A stretch of 38,986 bases of DNA from an uncultured Lachnospiraceae bacterium (GTDB lineage Bacteria > Bacillota > Clostridia > Lachnospirales > Lachnospiraceae). This document shows positions 1-8,085 of the stretch, one piece after another. The DNA lies in NCBI GenBank assembly GCA_948468325.1, contig CAOKHR010000001.1, forward strand, positions 1 to 38,986, in the 5' to 3' direction. A model generated the notes under the pieces. The model worked only from the letters and a program-made list of their open reading frames with translations. It was not told where the DNA came from and ran no database searches. Numbering within the stretch: the first letter of the stretch is position 1; every line of letters begins with the position of its first letter. Both the position numbers and the translations under genes were made by a program.

Positions 1-378
1 AGAACGAATACTTAACTTTCTTGAATTTATAACGCTGACAGAAATATCTTCTATCTTTCCTTCCATTTTTACGGGATCTAATTCCTCTGCCCCGTCAATA
101 CTCAGACTCTCCTGAAAAGGAATTTCCCCTCTTAAACTGTTTATTTTTTTGCCGTCCAGGTCCGTGCGGTATAAAATATCAAAAATCAGTATTCCCTTGA
201 ACCAGACATGACCGCTGTTTACATGAACTTCATCAAACTGAATTTCTCCTTTCTCCCTGATTACTTTCGTCAAGTCCGGCTTAAAATCCGGCAGATTATA
301 ATCATCATCCAGCGTAATCTGGCTGAATGCCCGGCCAACTTCCTTATTCTTGTGCAAAATCTGTCTTTCTAATTCCAC
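1..378 (-). CDS. SPOCS/DUF3794 domain protein, SipL-like (partial, N-terminal 126 residues)
   Basis: This is the 5' part of a gene that runs off the left edge of the window. It opens with GTG at 378, preceded by GGAGG seven bases away, and stays open to base 1. The N-terminus (VELERQILHKNKEVGRAF, then SQITLDDDYNLPDFKPDL) and the following GEIQFDEVHVNSGHVWFKG segment match the pattern I know from SPOCS/DUF3794 proteins of Clostridia. That family includes the spore morphogenesis protein SipL, which often carries a C-terminal LysM domain; whether this one does cannot be seen. A role in spore envelope assembly is inferred from the family. A perfect 10-bp inverted repeat lies immediately upstream of the ribosome-binding site. 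The domain call is fairly sure; the exact cellular role is not. Confidence 0.8.
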   Translation of the reverse strand, partial: MELERQILHKNKEVGRAFSQITLDDDYNLPDFKPDLTKVIREKGEIQFDEVHVNSGHVWFKGILIFDILYRTDLDGKKINSLRGEIPFQESLSIDGAEELDPVKMEGKIEDISVSVINSRKLSIRS

Positions 379-390
379 AAAAAAATCCTC

Positions 391-422
391 CGTTCTGAAT
401 TTGTACTATCTTATTCAGAACG
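391..422. repeat. 10-bp perfect inverted repeat before the SPOCS gene
   Basis: The arms CGTTCTGAAT (391-400) and ATTCAGAACG (413-422) are separated by 12 bases. The proximal arm touches the GGAGG ribosome-binding site of the GTG-started SPOCS gene. It could be an operator, or an mRNA hairpin affecting initiation or 5' stability. Confidence 0.6.
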
Positions 423-485
423 AAGGACATTTATGCCTTAATTATTGCCGGACGGCATACCGGCCTGACTGGAAATTTCATTCTA

Positions 486-728
486 TTAACAAAGTTTCAT
501 TCGTATTTCTCTGGTGATGATGTCTGTGTAACTAAATGATAATAACTGCGGTGGATTAGCTGTATTCTCGTCATCTACTAATATTGTAAATACGCTTGGA
601 TATGCATTTTGTATTACGCCCTGCTGCACATCTATTTTATTCCTTCCGCGATCCAGTTGAATCATTACCTTGCTTCCACGTTGTTGGTGTACAGATGCAC
701 GAACCTTACAGATGTCTTCCTGCTGCAT
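486..728 (-). CDS. veg: Veg family protein
   Basis: This is an 80-residue protein of the Veg family (DUF1021), small basic proteins near universal in low-GC Gram-positives; in Bacillus subtilis Veg stimulates biofilm formation. The family pattern is visible: a short N-terminal helix, GSKVMIQLDRGRNKID, the segment GVIQNAYPSVFTI, and SYTDIITREI near the end. The start at 728 was chosen because GGGAGG lies about eight bases upstream; an in-frame ATG at 764 has no comparable site and would add 12 residues unlike the family. A very strong promoter precedes the gene. The molecular function is not settled even in Bacillus. The gene stands alone between the SPOCS gene and the Uma2 gene. Confidence 0.9.
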   Translation of the reverse strand: MQQEDICKVRASVHQQRGSKVMIQLDRGRNKIDVQQGVIQNAYPSVFTILVDDENTANPPQLLSFSYTDIITREIRMKLC

Positions 729-790
729 TCTAATTCCTCCCTTTTCCGGTGGCTGCTGTCGCATGAGTTGTCTGGTTATCTAACCGTTTT

Positions 791-819
791 AGTATAGCAC
801 AGTACTAAATGATTGTCAA
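791..819 (-). promoter_or_regulatory. Strong sigma-A promoter of veg
   Basis: On the minus strand a perfect TTGACA (814-819) is followed by a 17-bp spacer ending in TGC and by TATACT (791-796), giving an extended -10. The predicted start is near 784, leaving an untranslated leader of about 55 bases that contains a small GGTTA/TAACC hairpin. The Bacillus veg promoter is also known for its strength. Confidence 0.88.
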
Positions 820-865
820 AGAATTTTCAATTTCACACTTTGAGTCCGCATTTTGAGCGTTTTGT

Positions 866-1411
866 CTATAAATGCAATTTAGCAATATTAATGATTAATG
901 TCTTGTAAATACATACCGATATGTCATCATCAAAGCTATATTGTCTGGTTTGTTCATTTTGTTCAAAATCGTATACGCTGACAGTGCGGATTCGGGGATT
1001 TATAATCCAATATTCCTTTACTCCGGCAGAACGGTATTTAAAAAGTTTGATTCCATAATCCATGCGTTCCGTGCTGGGGGAAACAACTTCAATAATCCAA
1101 TCCGGAGCACCGCTGCAGCCGTTTTCATTCAATTTGTTTTTATCACATATTACGGAAATATCAGGCTCAACGTAATTTTTGTTGTCCCCGTTCAAAAATA
1201 CTGCATAAGGGGCAAGATATATTTTGCACATGCCCCTGTTTGTGTCAATATAGTCTGCGATTTTACGGGAAAGAGAAAAAATAATGTCCTGATGTTTTGC
1301 GTTAGGAGGAGCCATATCGTAAATCTGTCCGTCAATCAATTCTGCCCTGTGCCCTTCCGGCAAAGCATATATATCATCAACGGTATAGGTTATTTTCTGC
1401 GGTAATGGCAT
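866..1411 (-). CDS. Uma2 family (DUF820) putative PD-(D/E)xK nuclease
   Basis: This 181-residue protein has the Uma2/DUF820 layout: an N-terminal TVDDIYALPEGHRAELIDGQ segment, a central VEPDISVICD strand, and APDWIIEVVSPSTERMD followed by KLFKYRSAGVKEYWIINP. The E-P-D and I-E-V-x-SPST motifs are those used to place the family in the PD-(D/E)xK nuclease fold. The biological role of Uma2 proteins is unknown; the family is very abundant in cyanobacteria and sporadic in Clostridia. The start is supported by GAGGAA about seven bases upstream. It begins 29 bases after the stop of the large secreted esterase with no terminator between, so it is probably read from that transcript, although a functional link is not obvious. 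Confidence 0.85.
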   Translation of the reverse strand: MPLPQKITYTVDDIYALPEGHRAELIDGQIYDMAPPNAKHQDIIFSLSRKIADYIDTNRGMCKIYLAPYAVFLNGDNKNYVEPDISVICDKNKLNENGCSGAPDWIIEVVSPSTERMDYGIKLFKYRSAGVKEYWIINPRIRTVSVYDFEQNEQTRQYSFDDDISVCIYKTLIINIAKLHL

Positions 1412-1440
1412 GCCAATTCCTCGCTTTCTATAAATTACTT

Positions 1441-4400
1441 TTACTTTGTAATCACTGCTTTCTTTCCCTGCCCTTTTTTCGCCAAAATGCTTTTATACTT
1501 CTTAAGCTTTGCCTTTGGAACTTTTATTTTCAGCTTCGCAGCCGTTCCCTTAAATGCATTTTTTCCGACTTTCTTAAGAGCTGTACTCTTGATTATAATC
1601 TTATTTATTTTTTTGCTGTTAAAAAATGCTTTTGAGCCGATTTCTTTTAATTTCTTACTGTTGATTGTTACACTCTTAAGTTTGGTGCATTTTGCAAATG
1701 CCTGTACGCCGATTGCCTCCACATTTTTGCCGATGACTGCACCTGCCGCATCCTTATTGCCCGAAAATGCATTCTTTCCAACCGAGACGATTTTATACGC
1801 CTCACCTTTTATCGTTACGTCGTCTCCTACCGTAATCTTTTTGAGCGTTCTGCCGTCCGTTATTCCGGTAATTTCCACTGTCTTTTGAGTTAGGCTTAAT
1901 ATTTTATAGCTGTAATCTCCCTCTGTATAAACTTTTCCTTCCTCTGCTTTTTCTTCCGGCACAGGCGGCGTTCCTCCGGAGCCTCCGGAATTATTTTTCT
2001 TATCTTCTTCTTCCTTTTTCAGTTTCTCAGCTTTTATCGTCTGTTCCGCGTCGCTTAACGCTTTTAAAAGCTTCCTTAACGTGTTCGTATCTGCATTTTC
2101 ATCTGCCGCTTTTGCGTTCTGGTATGCCGTCTGGTAAGCATTCCAGCCAGGCAGTGTATCATAGAGGCTCTTCTGCTCCTGATACGTTTTTTCGGAAGCC
2201 GAAAGCGCGTCCGCAAGATTTCGCACTGCTTCGGATTTTGCCGCATCCAGCGATGCCGCAAAGTTCTCTTTTGCAACTTTTATTTCCGCCAGGGCTGCGT
2301 CCAGATTTTCTGTTGTCAGCATGTTTTCATACTTTAACTCAATTTCCCTCAACGCTGTCTCGTATGCTGCCAAAACTTCTATCGGATATAAAGAAGTCTC
2401 GCCGGAAACTTTTGCCGCATCGAGGCTGTCCGCAAATTCTTTTGCTTCCTTTTCTGTTAGTTCTGTATCCGTATTGACGGTCAGATTTGCCTGGAAAGTA
2501 ATTTCTTTGCTGTTTACAGCGTCTTTTCCTGTCACGGCTGCCGTATACTCTTTTTCCGGGTCAAGGCCGCTTAGTGTAATTTCTCCGTCTTCCGTGTATT
2601 CTTCTGTCTTTGAAATGCTCTTTCCGCCGGCTGTAAGTGTAAGCGTTACATTTTTTAATTTATTTGTATAACCGGAAAGTCCGCTCATTGCAACGCCTGC
2701 ACGGCTTCCTCTCTGTGTCACAGGCACTTCAATTGCAGATGTATCGCTCCAGTCATTTAACGCATACTGGTAATTTGCAAGCTCCGAAGTATTGACATAA
2801 ATGCCAAGCTCTCTTACAATCTGCTGGAACATGGAGAGGTTGCCTCTGCCGTTTGGATGAACGAGATCTACCAGCCAGCCGTATCTCTCTGTTCTTGAAA
2901 CATTGTCATTTCTGACGTTTTTCTGATAATCCAGCCACTCCTGCCTGTGATTTACAACGGTGATATTCAAATTCGGATGTTCTGCCCTCTCTTCTTCTGC
3001 AACATCATATATTGCATCAAATAACTTTTCGTATCCGCCATGCGGCCCGTCTACAATCATCTCACACGGCACCCGCAGAACAACGCTGGTTTCGGCATTA
3101 TTTTCATAAACTTTTTCCACCAGGGTCTTATAACGCTCCTTGTACTCATCGGCTGTAATCCCTGCCATTGACGCGCTACCATTGGTTACCACATTTTCGC
3201 CTCTATATGAAGAATCATTTGTACCAAGCATAATCATAACCACATCCGGATTATACCGCATTAAGCGAGGCTCGATCTGATCTAATGTTGTAGCAATCGT
3301 TGCGTTGGATACGCCCGTATTTAAAACAATATCGTCTGTCCGCCCAATCTCGTCTAAATATTTTGCAAACATCTGGGGGACATTGTCATATCCCTGTGTA
3401 ACAATTCCGTGCGTAATACTGTCTCCCATAAACAAATACGTTGCAGGCTCTTCTCTTGTAAACAGTTCCTGAATCTTTTCGTTTCCGTCGGAATTCTGGT
3501 TTTCATACTCGCAGTTAATCCCTTTATTTCCGGCAATAACCGTTACTTCCACCGGCTGATAGGATTCCCTGACAGTTCCGCGGCCCACATCATATACATT
3601 GAGAATATACTTCTCGCCTTGCTTTAATCCGTCTATTGTAAATTCATTTTCTTCTGCAGATGCAGAAATTTTTATACCTGATTCGTCTTCCAGTGTATAT
3701 TCTAACTGCACCGAATCCGCCGGCTCATCCTCTGCCTTTACCTTTATCCAGTCTTCTCCTGCAGTAACCTCTGCAACCTGCGCCAACTCTTTGGCTTCTG
3801 TCTGTTTTGCTACCGTATAGGAACCGTCGGAAAGCTGGTTAAAAGCATAATTTGTCTTTGTGTTCGTGCCTACTGCATCTTTAATCAGATTAGCCACTGC
3901 CTGATGTCCGGCTGCTGTCAGACTGCCGTCCTGTTTTATATAATTTTCCGCCAGCCCGCTAAGGTCAACCACTTTTACCCGTGTCCCGGCTACTTCCCGA
4001 ATTGCTTCTGTATAACTCGTGATATTCTGCTTATCTTCGCTTGTTCCGGAAGGATACGGCGTCAGAATAAACGGAAGTTTATTATCATATGCTACTTTGT
4101 CCAAAAAAGCCTGTAAATTTTCTTTGAAAGCTTCTATACCGCCCTGGCCCTTTCCATAATCAGCAGCTCCTATCATAATTCCAACAGCTGCTGTACCAAA
4201 AGGCGCTACTCTCGTATCGTACTCATTTAAAATCTGCTTTACATCTGCATTTCTTTTCGACGTATTAAATACAAAACGTCCGCGCTCAACAAATGACCCG
4301 CTCGCCCGCATCGTATCTTCAAACATTCCGACCCAGTTACGCGTAGTCCCCCCTGTGGCAAAATCCGCAACACCTTCCGTGCCTCCGGTAAAAAGCCATG

Positions 4401-5286
4401 TACGACAGGTTCCTCCGGTCCACATACCTGAAAAATTCGTTAAATTCGTTAAATCCTTGTCGCCCATTGTAAGCTTCTGGAGCTGCTCTACGCTGTAAGC
4501 TTTGTTAATTACTGTCAGGAAATCAATTTCCCCGTTAAACGACGCTCCGCCGCTGGTATCGGAGCCGACATAGCTGCCGCCTGCAATCTCAAACTTTGTA
4601 TAGTCATCCTGATTCTGGTTCATCCCTACTTTATAGAGTTTTGTCCACGAATTGTCGTACAAATCCAGCCCGCCGTCTACTATAAAGCGGACATTTCCTG
4701 CCTGAAATCCTATAGACGGGAGAAAACTGACTGCCATCGTATGGTACTTCCCATCTGCATATCCGGAACCGAAGTTCCCTTTCACTCCGGTTACCGGCGC
4801 TCCATTTTGGCCGACATTGCGCAAATGGCAGCGAATGGCTCCTCCCTGAAGCCCGAATATCATATTCTTTCCATTGCCTGACGTATCTGTTCCCATACCA
4901 CATAACAGACCGTTTGGATTGGTGGTCTTAAAACGGATAATTACTGTCTGGTCATTGCTGCCGCCTTTTAAATTATTTAACACCTCCATATAATGCCTGT
5001 CAGCTGTATCAGTGGAATAATCCAGGCCGCTGCCGGAAAAATCCTGATTAAAATCAATATCAAATCCCGCCTTTTCGCTGGCTGCATAACTTTCTGCCGC
5101 CTCATTCCGAACAGATGCAAGCGTAATCTCCTGTTCTCCCTCCAAAGCTTTGTTTGCTCCGTCTGAAACTGCCCGGTCTGCCGCATTTACATTAAGCGGA
5201 GCCTGCCAGACAAATAACGCTGCTGCCATATTCAGCGCCAGCCCTAAAGAAACAGCTTTTTTCCATAATTTTGTTCCTAAACGCAT
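1441..5286 (-). CDS. Secreted multidomain SGNH esterase with lectin-like module and BspA-type repeats
   Basis: A 1281-residue secreted protein, probably a carbohydrate (perhaps sialate) O-acetylesterase. Start 5286 is supported by AAGGAAGG; an ATG 18 codons upstream would put extra residues before a clear signal peptide (about 1-36). In order: a LamG/CBM40-like beta-sandwich (about 75-275), a degenerate SGNH domain (about 285-475), an Fn3-like linker (about 500-585), an intact SGNH domain (about 610-835), an Ig-like segment (about 850-940), a FIVAR-like helical region (about 945-1095), a Gly/Ser/Pro linker, and a lysine-rich BspA-like leucine-rich repeat end (about 1117-1281). The intact domain has GDS with Ser623, GTND with Asn690, and DLVHPN with Asp807/His810. 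The first copy has GGT, GAAD and no catalytic His. There is no LPXTG. Sialic acid as substrate is inferred only from the lectin-like module. Confidence 0.85.
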   Translation of the reverse strand: MRLGTKLWKKAVSLGLALNMAAALFVWQAPLNVNAADRAVSDGANKALEGEQEITLASVRNEAAESYAASEKAGFDIDFNQDFSGSGLDYSTDTADRHYMEVLNNLKGGSNDQTVIIRFKTTNPNGLLCGMGTDTSGNGKNMIFGLQGGAIRCHLRNVGQNGAPVTGVKGNFGSGYADGKYHTMAVSFLPSIGFQAGNVRFIVDGGLDLYDNSWTKLYKVGMNQNQDDYTKFEIAGGSYVGSDTSGGASFNGEIDFLTVINKAYSVEQLQKLTMGDKDLTNLTNFSGMWTGGTCRTWLFTGGTEGVADFATGGTTRNWVGMFEDTMRASGSFVERGRFVFNTSKRNADVKQILNEYDTRVAPFGTAAVGIMIGAADYGKGQGGIEAFKENLQAFLDKVAYDNKLPFILTPYPSGTSEDKQNITSYTEAIREVAGTRVKVVDLSGLAENYIKQDGSLTAAGHQAVANLIKDAVGTNTKTNYAFNQLSDGSYTVAKQTEAKELAQVAEVTAGEDWIKVKAEDEPADSVQLEYTLEDESGIKISASAEENEFTIDGLKQGEKYILNVYDVGRGTVRESYQPVEVTVIAGNKGINCEYENQNSDGNEKIQELFTREEPATYLFMGDSITHGIVTQGYDNVPQMFAKYLDEIGRTDDIVLNTGVSNATIATTLDQIEPRLMRYNPDVVMIMLGTNDSSYRGENVVTNGSASMAGITADEYKERYKTLVEKVYENNAETSVVLRVPCEMIVDGPHGGYEKLFDAIYDVAEEERAEHPNLNITVVNHRQEWLDYQKNVRNDNVSRTERYGWLVDLVHPNGRGNLSMFQQIVRELGIYVNTSELANYQYALNDWSDTSAIEVPVTQRGSRAGVAMSGLSGYTNKLKNVTLTLTAGGKSISKTEEYTEDGEITLSGLDPEKEYTAAVTGKDAVNSKEITFQANLTVNTDTELTEKEAKEFADSLDAAKVSGETSLYPIEVLAAYETALREIELKYENMLTTENLDAALAEIKVAKENFAASLDAAKSEAVRNLADALSASEKTYQEQKSLYDTLPGWNAYQTAYQNAKAADENADTNTLRKLLKALSDAEQTIKAEKLKKEEEDKKNNSGGSGGTPPVPEEKAEEGKVYTEGDYSYKILSLTQKTVEITGITDGRTLKKITVGDDVTIKGEAYKIVSVGKNAFSGNKDAAGAVIGKNVEAIGVQAFAKCTKLKSVTINSKKLKEIGSKAFFNSKKINKIIIKSTALKKVGKNAFKGTAAKLKIKVPKAKLKKYKSILAKKGQGKKAVITK

Positions 5287-5330
5287 ACTAACCTTCCTTT
5301 CTGAATCTGCCGTACAATAATAATGAGATA

Positions 5331-5336
5331 ATTGTA
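5331..5336 (-). promoter_or_regulatory. Possible extended -10 box of the SGNH esterase gene
   Basis: The minus strand reads TGATACAAT, an extended -10 of the TGnTACAAT type, about 45 bases before the chosen start. The corresponding -35 region (TAGTAA at 17 bp) is poor. A 6-bp dyad (TACAAT...ATTGTA) overlaps the start region. Confidence 0.4.
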
Positions 5337-5375
5337 TCATATTTTTTAAATTTTTACTATATCATCTTAAAAAAA

Positions 5376-5428
5376 ACGGCAGATATGATATGGCGCCTGC
5401 CGTTGGGCTGTGCCTATCTATCTGCCGT
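5376..5428 (-). terminator. Rho-independent terminator after the PrcB-like gene
   Basis: A 10-bp perfect stem (arms 5376-5385 and 5419-5428, ACGGCAGATA with TATCTGCCGT) is followed on the minus strand by a run of seven T. The loop is long and can itself form a GGC/GCC hairpin. It separates the PrcB-like gene from the esterase gene. Confidence 0.75.
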
Positions 5429-5435
5429 CTTCATA

Positions 5436-5879
5436 TTATTTAAAAATTACATTTTTATCCGGATTTGCCATCCTCACAACAAGATACGGATAACTCGGCG
5501 CCGCGTTTTTTGTTTCGTCTTTGGATGGCCCAATCAGATTTGTGTCAAAAATAACGGCGTTTTTCGTCAGATAAAAGTCTAAAATCTGTATGCTGTATCC
5601 TCCTGTTTCCTGTTCTCCGTACCCTCTTACTACATACAAATAATTATCGCCTTCATATGTCAGCTTAAAATCCGAAGCTTTTTTCTCTTCAATTTTTTCT
5701 TTCAGTTCCTGCGGTAAATCTTCCTCCTCTACAATTTCATATTCCACATCGCTGATTTTGCTGTCATCTGTTCTCTCAATTCCGCAGCCGCCAAATATTG
5801 CAAATATGGCAATTGCGCCGATTACAGCTCCATACAAAAGCAGACGGTATCCCATTTGGCTGTCATTATGCAAATCCAT
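5436..5879 (-). CDS. PrcB-like (PrcB_C domain) membrane-anchored protein
   Basis: A 147-residue protein with one membrane segment (about 12-32) ending in GGCG, a charged linker, and a C-terminal domain of about 75 residues. The domain pattern (NYLYVVRGYGEQETGGYSI, an aromatic strand, GPSKDE, then PSYPYLVVRM) resembles the PrcB_C domain named after the Treponema protease complex subunit PrcB; in Clostridia such proteins are small extracytoplasmic proteins of unknown role. The start is uncertain: AGGAAG abuts the ATG at 5879, so translation could use the TTG two codons later, where spacing is normal. It is divergent from plsC and ends in a good terminator, so it is a single-gene unit. Confidence 0.65.
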   Translation of the reverse strand: MDLHNDSQMGYRLLLYGAVIGAIAIFAIFGGCGIERTDDSKISDVEYEIVEEEDLPQELKEKIEEKKASDFKLTYEGDNYLYVVRGYGEQETGGYSIQILDFYLTKNAVIFDTNLIGPSKDETKNAAPSYPYLVVRMANPDKNVIFK

Positions 5880-5929
5880 CTTCCTGATTACCCACTTTCC
5901 GTTTTTTACAGTTTATTCAGGAATTGTAG

Positions 5930-5958
5930 TTGTAATTCCAACTCTCAGCAGGTATAAT
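5930..5958 (+). promoter_or_regulatory. Promoter of plsC
   Basis: TTGTAA (5930-5935), a 17-bp spacer, and a perfect TATAAT (5953-5958) lie upstream of plsC, predicting a start near 5965 and a leader of about 35 bases. Confidence 0.75.
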
Positions 5959-5999
5959 ATTCTCATCTTTCAGAAAGGAACGGATTTTTCCAAAAACCC

Positions 6000-6746
6000 A
6001 TGATCAGACTTATTCTTGTTTCCGTATTTGTTATTTTATATCTAATACTTACACTCCCCATTCTTGCCGCAGAATGGCTGCTTGCCAAAAAATTTCAATA
6101 CGCTGCCGATATTTCCAGGCTGCGCATGGTGCAATGGGCATTTAAAGTCATCCTGTTTATCAGCGGCACCCGTCTGACCGTTATCGGAGAAGAAAATGTG
6201 CCTGACGGCCAGGCCGTTCTTTATGCCGGCAATCACCGCAGCTTTTTTGATATTGTCATTACATATGCAAGATGTCCGGGGTTAACCGGCTATGTCGCCA
6301 AAGATTCCATGAAAAAAATCCCCCTCCTGTCGCTTTGGATGAAACGGCTTTACTGTCTCTTTCTTGACCGCGACAACATAAAAGAAGGCTTAAAGACAAT
6401 TCTCATCGGAATTGACCAGATAAAACGCGGAATTTCCATGTGTATTTTCCCGGAAGGCACCCGCGGCAAAGGCGTGGATGAATTAGATATGCCTCCATTT
6501 AAAGAAGGCAGTTTGAAAATGGCAGAAAAAACCGGCTGTCCCATTATTCCAATGGCACTCACCGGTACTGCCGATATTTTTGAAAATCATTTTCCCTGGA
6601 TTCGTTCCGCCCACGTAACTTTGCAGTACGGAAGCCCTATATATCCAAAAGAGCTTTCGAAAGAAGAGCAAAAACGTCTCGGCAATTACACCCAGAAAAT
6701 TATTTTAGAAATGCTTAAGACGTCGTCAACGCTTTCACAATCTTAG
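6000..6746 (+). CDS. plsC: 1-acyl-sn-glycerol-3-phosphate acyltransferase
   Basis: This 248-residue membrane-associated enzyme acylates lysophosphatidate to phosphatidate in phospholipid synthesis. It has an N-terminal hydrophobic segment (about 1-28), the catalytic NHRSFFD motif (H79-x4-D84) and the FPEGTRG acceptor-binding motif near residues 150-156, with CPIIPMALTG following, all in the usual order and spacing of PlsC/LPLAT. Length is normal. The start is the only in-frame ATG near the promoter; the nearest purine-rich site (AAAGGAA) is rather far upstream, so initiation may be weak. It is one of only two plus-strand genes and its 3' end overlaps the end of murF by 32 bases, tail to tail, with no terminator between. 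Confidence 0.93.
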   Translation: MIRLILVSVFVILYLILTLPILAAEWLLAKKFQYAADISRLRMVQWAFKVILFISGTRLTVIGEENVPDGQAVLYAGNHRSFFDIVITYARCPGLTGYVAKDSMKKIPLLSLWMKRLYCLFLDRDNIKEGLKTILIGIDQIKRGISMCIFPEGTRGKGVDELDMPPFKEGSLKMAEKTGCPIIPMALTGTADIFENHFPWIRSAHVTLQYGSPIYPKELSKEEQKRLGNYTQKIILEMLKTSSTLSQS

Positions 6747-8085
6747 AAAACTCCATAAAATGAGACGCTTTAATCAGTAAGGTGTCTCCTTTTTTTATTA
6801 CGGAAAGCAGATATGCAGTCAAATCTTCCTTTGTCTCAAAATGTGCCGCATAAGTACGGTTCCCCGCCACACTCTGTGTCGCCTGCACCATTTCTTTTGA
6901 TAATTCTCCTGTACAATATAAAAAATCGATCTGCTTTTGGGCCACGTAGCGCCCGATTCCGGCATGAAGACTGCGCTCTGACTCACCCAGTTCCCCCATA
7001 TCACCTAATACGGCAATTTTTCTTCCCGCGACACCGGAAAGTACATCGATACTCGCCTGCATGGAAACAGGATTTGCATTATAGCAGTCGTCAATTACTG
7101 TAATCCCGTTCTTTTGAATTAAATTGCTCCTGCCGCTGATACTCTCTACCGTTTCAATTCCCCTGCAAATATCATCTATATTCATACCACAGACCCGTCC
7201 GGCACAGGCTGCCGCCAGTGCATTATAAATATTGTGCTCACCGGGAATCGGAATTGTCACTTCCCTGCATTCCCCATACAGATGAAGTTTCATGCGGATT
7301 CCTTCCATTCCAAGAGGTTCTATGTCTGACGCATATACGTCTTTTTGATTTTTTCCATACAGAATCGGCCTCTTTCCATTGACATTCTGTATCGTGGCAA
7401 GTTTATCGTCATCTCCGTTTAATATTACAATGCCGTCTCCGCGCAGATGATCAAACACTTCCGTTTTTGCCCTTAAGATGCCGTCTCTGCTGCCTAAATT
7501 TTCCAGATGGCACAGCCCGATATTCGTAATCACGCAAATGTCAGGATTTGCAATTTCTGCAAGACGGTGCATTTCTCCAAAATCAGAAATTCCCATCTCA
7601 AGAACTGCCACTTCATGCTCTTTTTTTATATCAAATATAGTAAGCGGAAGCCCAATTTCATTATTAAAATTTCCTGCCGTTTTATGCACATTGTACTTTT
7701 CTTTTAAAACAGACGCTATCATCTCTTTTGTGCTGGTCTTGCCTACGCTTCCGGTAATCCCCACTACTTTAATTCCCAGAGATCTGCGGTAAAACGCCGC
7801 GATTTTCTTTAACGCCTCTTTTGTAGATTCTACCAGAATATAAGACCCGTTCGGATTCTTTATCTCTTCTTCTGACAAAGATGCAGCCGCTCCCGCATCC
7901 ATAACCGCAGGGATAAAACTGTGTCCGTCTACACGTTCCCCCCGAATGGGAATAAACAGACCGCCTTTTACTACTTTCCGGCTGTCAATTGCAATTTGCT
8001 CTACTTCTGTATCTATCCGGCTCCTGTCGCCAAAATATGTTCCGCCGCAGCATTGTACAATATTTTTTAATGTCATATTTTTCAT
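6715..8085 (-). CDS. murF: UDP-N-acetylmuramoyl-tripeptide--D-alanyl-D-alanine ligase
   Basis: MurF (456 residues) adds D-Ala-D-Ala to the UDP-MurNAc-tripeptide, the last cytoplasmic step of the peptidoglycan precursor pathway. The N-terminal substrate domain includes IDSRKVVKGGLFIPIRG; the ATP-binding loop GITGSVGKTSTKE is at about 109-121; AGNFNNEIGLPLT and LEMGISDFGEM follow, then the C-terminal domain with VIDDCYNANPVSM and AVLGDMGELG. Length is normal for the family. Its ATG overlaps the ddl stop (ATGA), so the two are translationally coupled and make and attach the same dipeptide. The 3' end overlaps convergent plsC by 32 bases. Confidence 0.97.
   Translation of the reverse strand: MKNMTLKNIVQCCGGTYFGDRSRIDTEVEQIAIDSRKVVKGGLFIPIRGERVDGHSFIPAVMDAGAAASLSEEEIKNPNGSYILVESTKEALKKIAAFYRRSLGIKVVGITGSVGKTSTKEMIASVLKEKYNVHKTAGNFNNEIGLPLTIFDIKKEHEVAVLEMGISDFGEMHRLAEIANPDICVITNIGLCHLENLGSRDGILRAKTEVFDHLRGDGIVILNGDDDKLATIQNVNGKRPILYGKNQKDVYASDIEPLGMEGIRMKLHLYGECREVTIPIPGEHNIYNALAAACAGRVCGMNIDDICRGIETVESISGRSNLIQKNGITVIDDCYNANPVSMQASIDVLSGVAGRKIAVLGDMGELGESERSLHAGIGRYVAQKQIDFLYCTGELSKEMVQATQSVAGNRTYAAHFETKEDLTAYLLSVIKKGDTLLIKASHFMEFSKIVKALTTS

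Noticed and set aside
447..464. GCCGG/CCGGC hairpin after veg, considered as the veg terminator.
   Set aside because: The stem is only five base pairs and no T-run follows on the minus strand, so it was not listed as a terminator.
5308..5319. The 12-base string CTGCCGTACAAT before the SGNH esterase also occurs in the terminator at 18182-18207, hinting at a dispersed repeat.
   Set aside because: Only two copies were seen, the flanks differ completely, and one copy is simply part of a terminator stem. Chance is a sufficient explanation.
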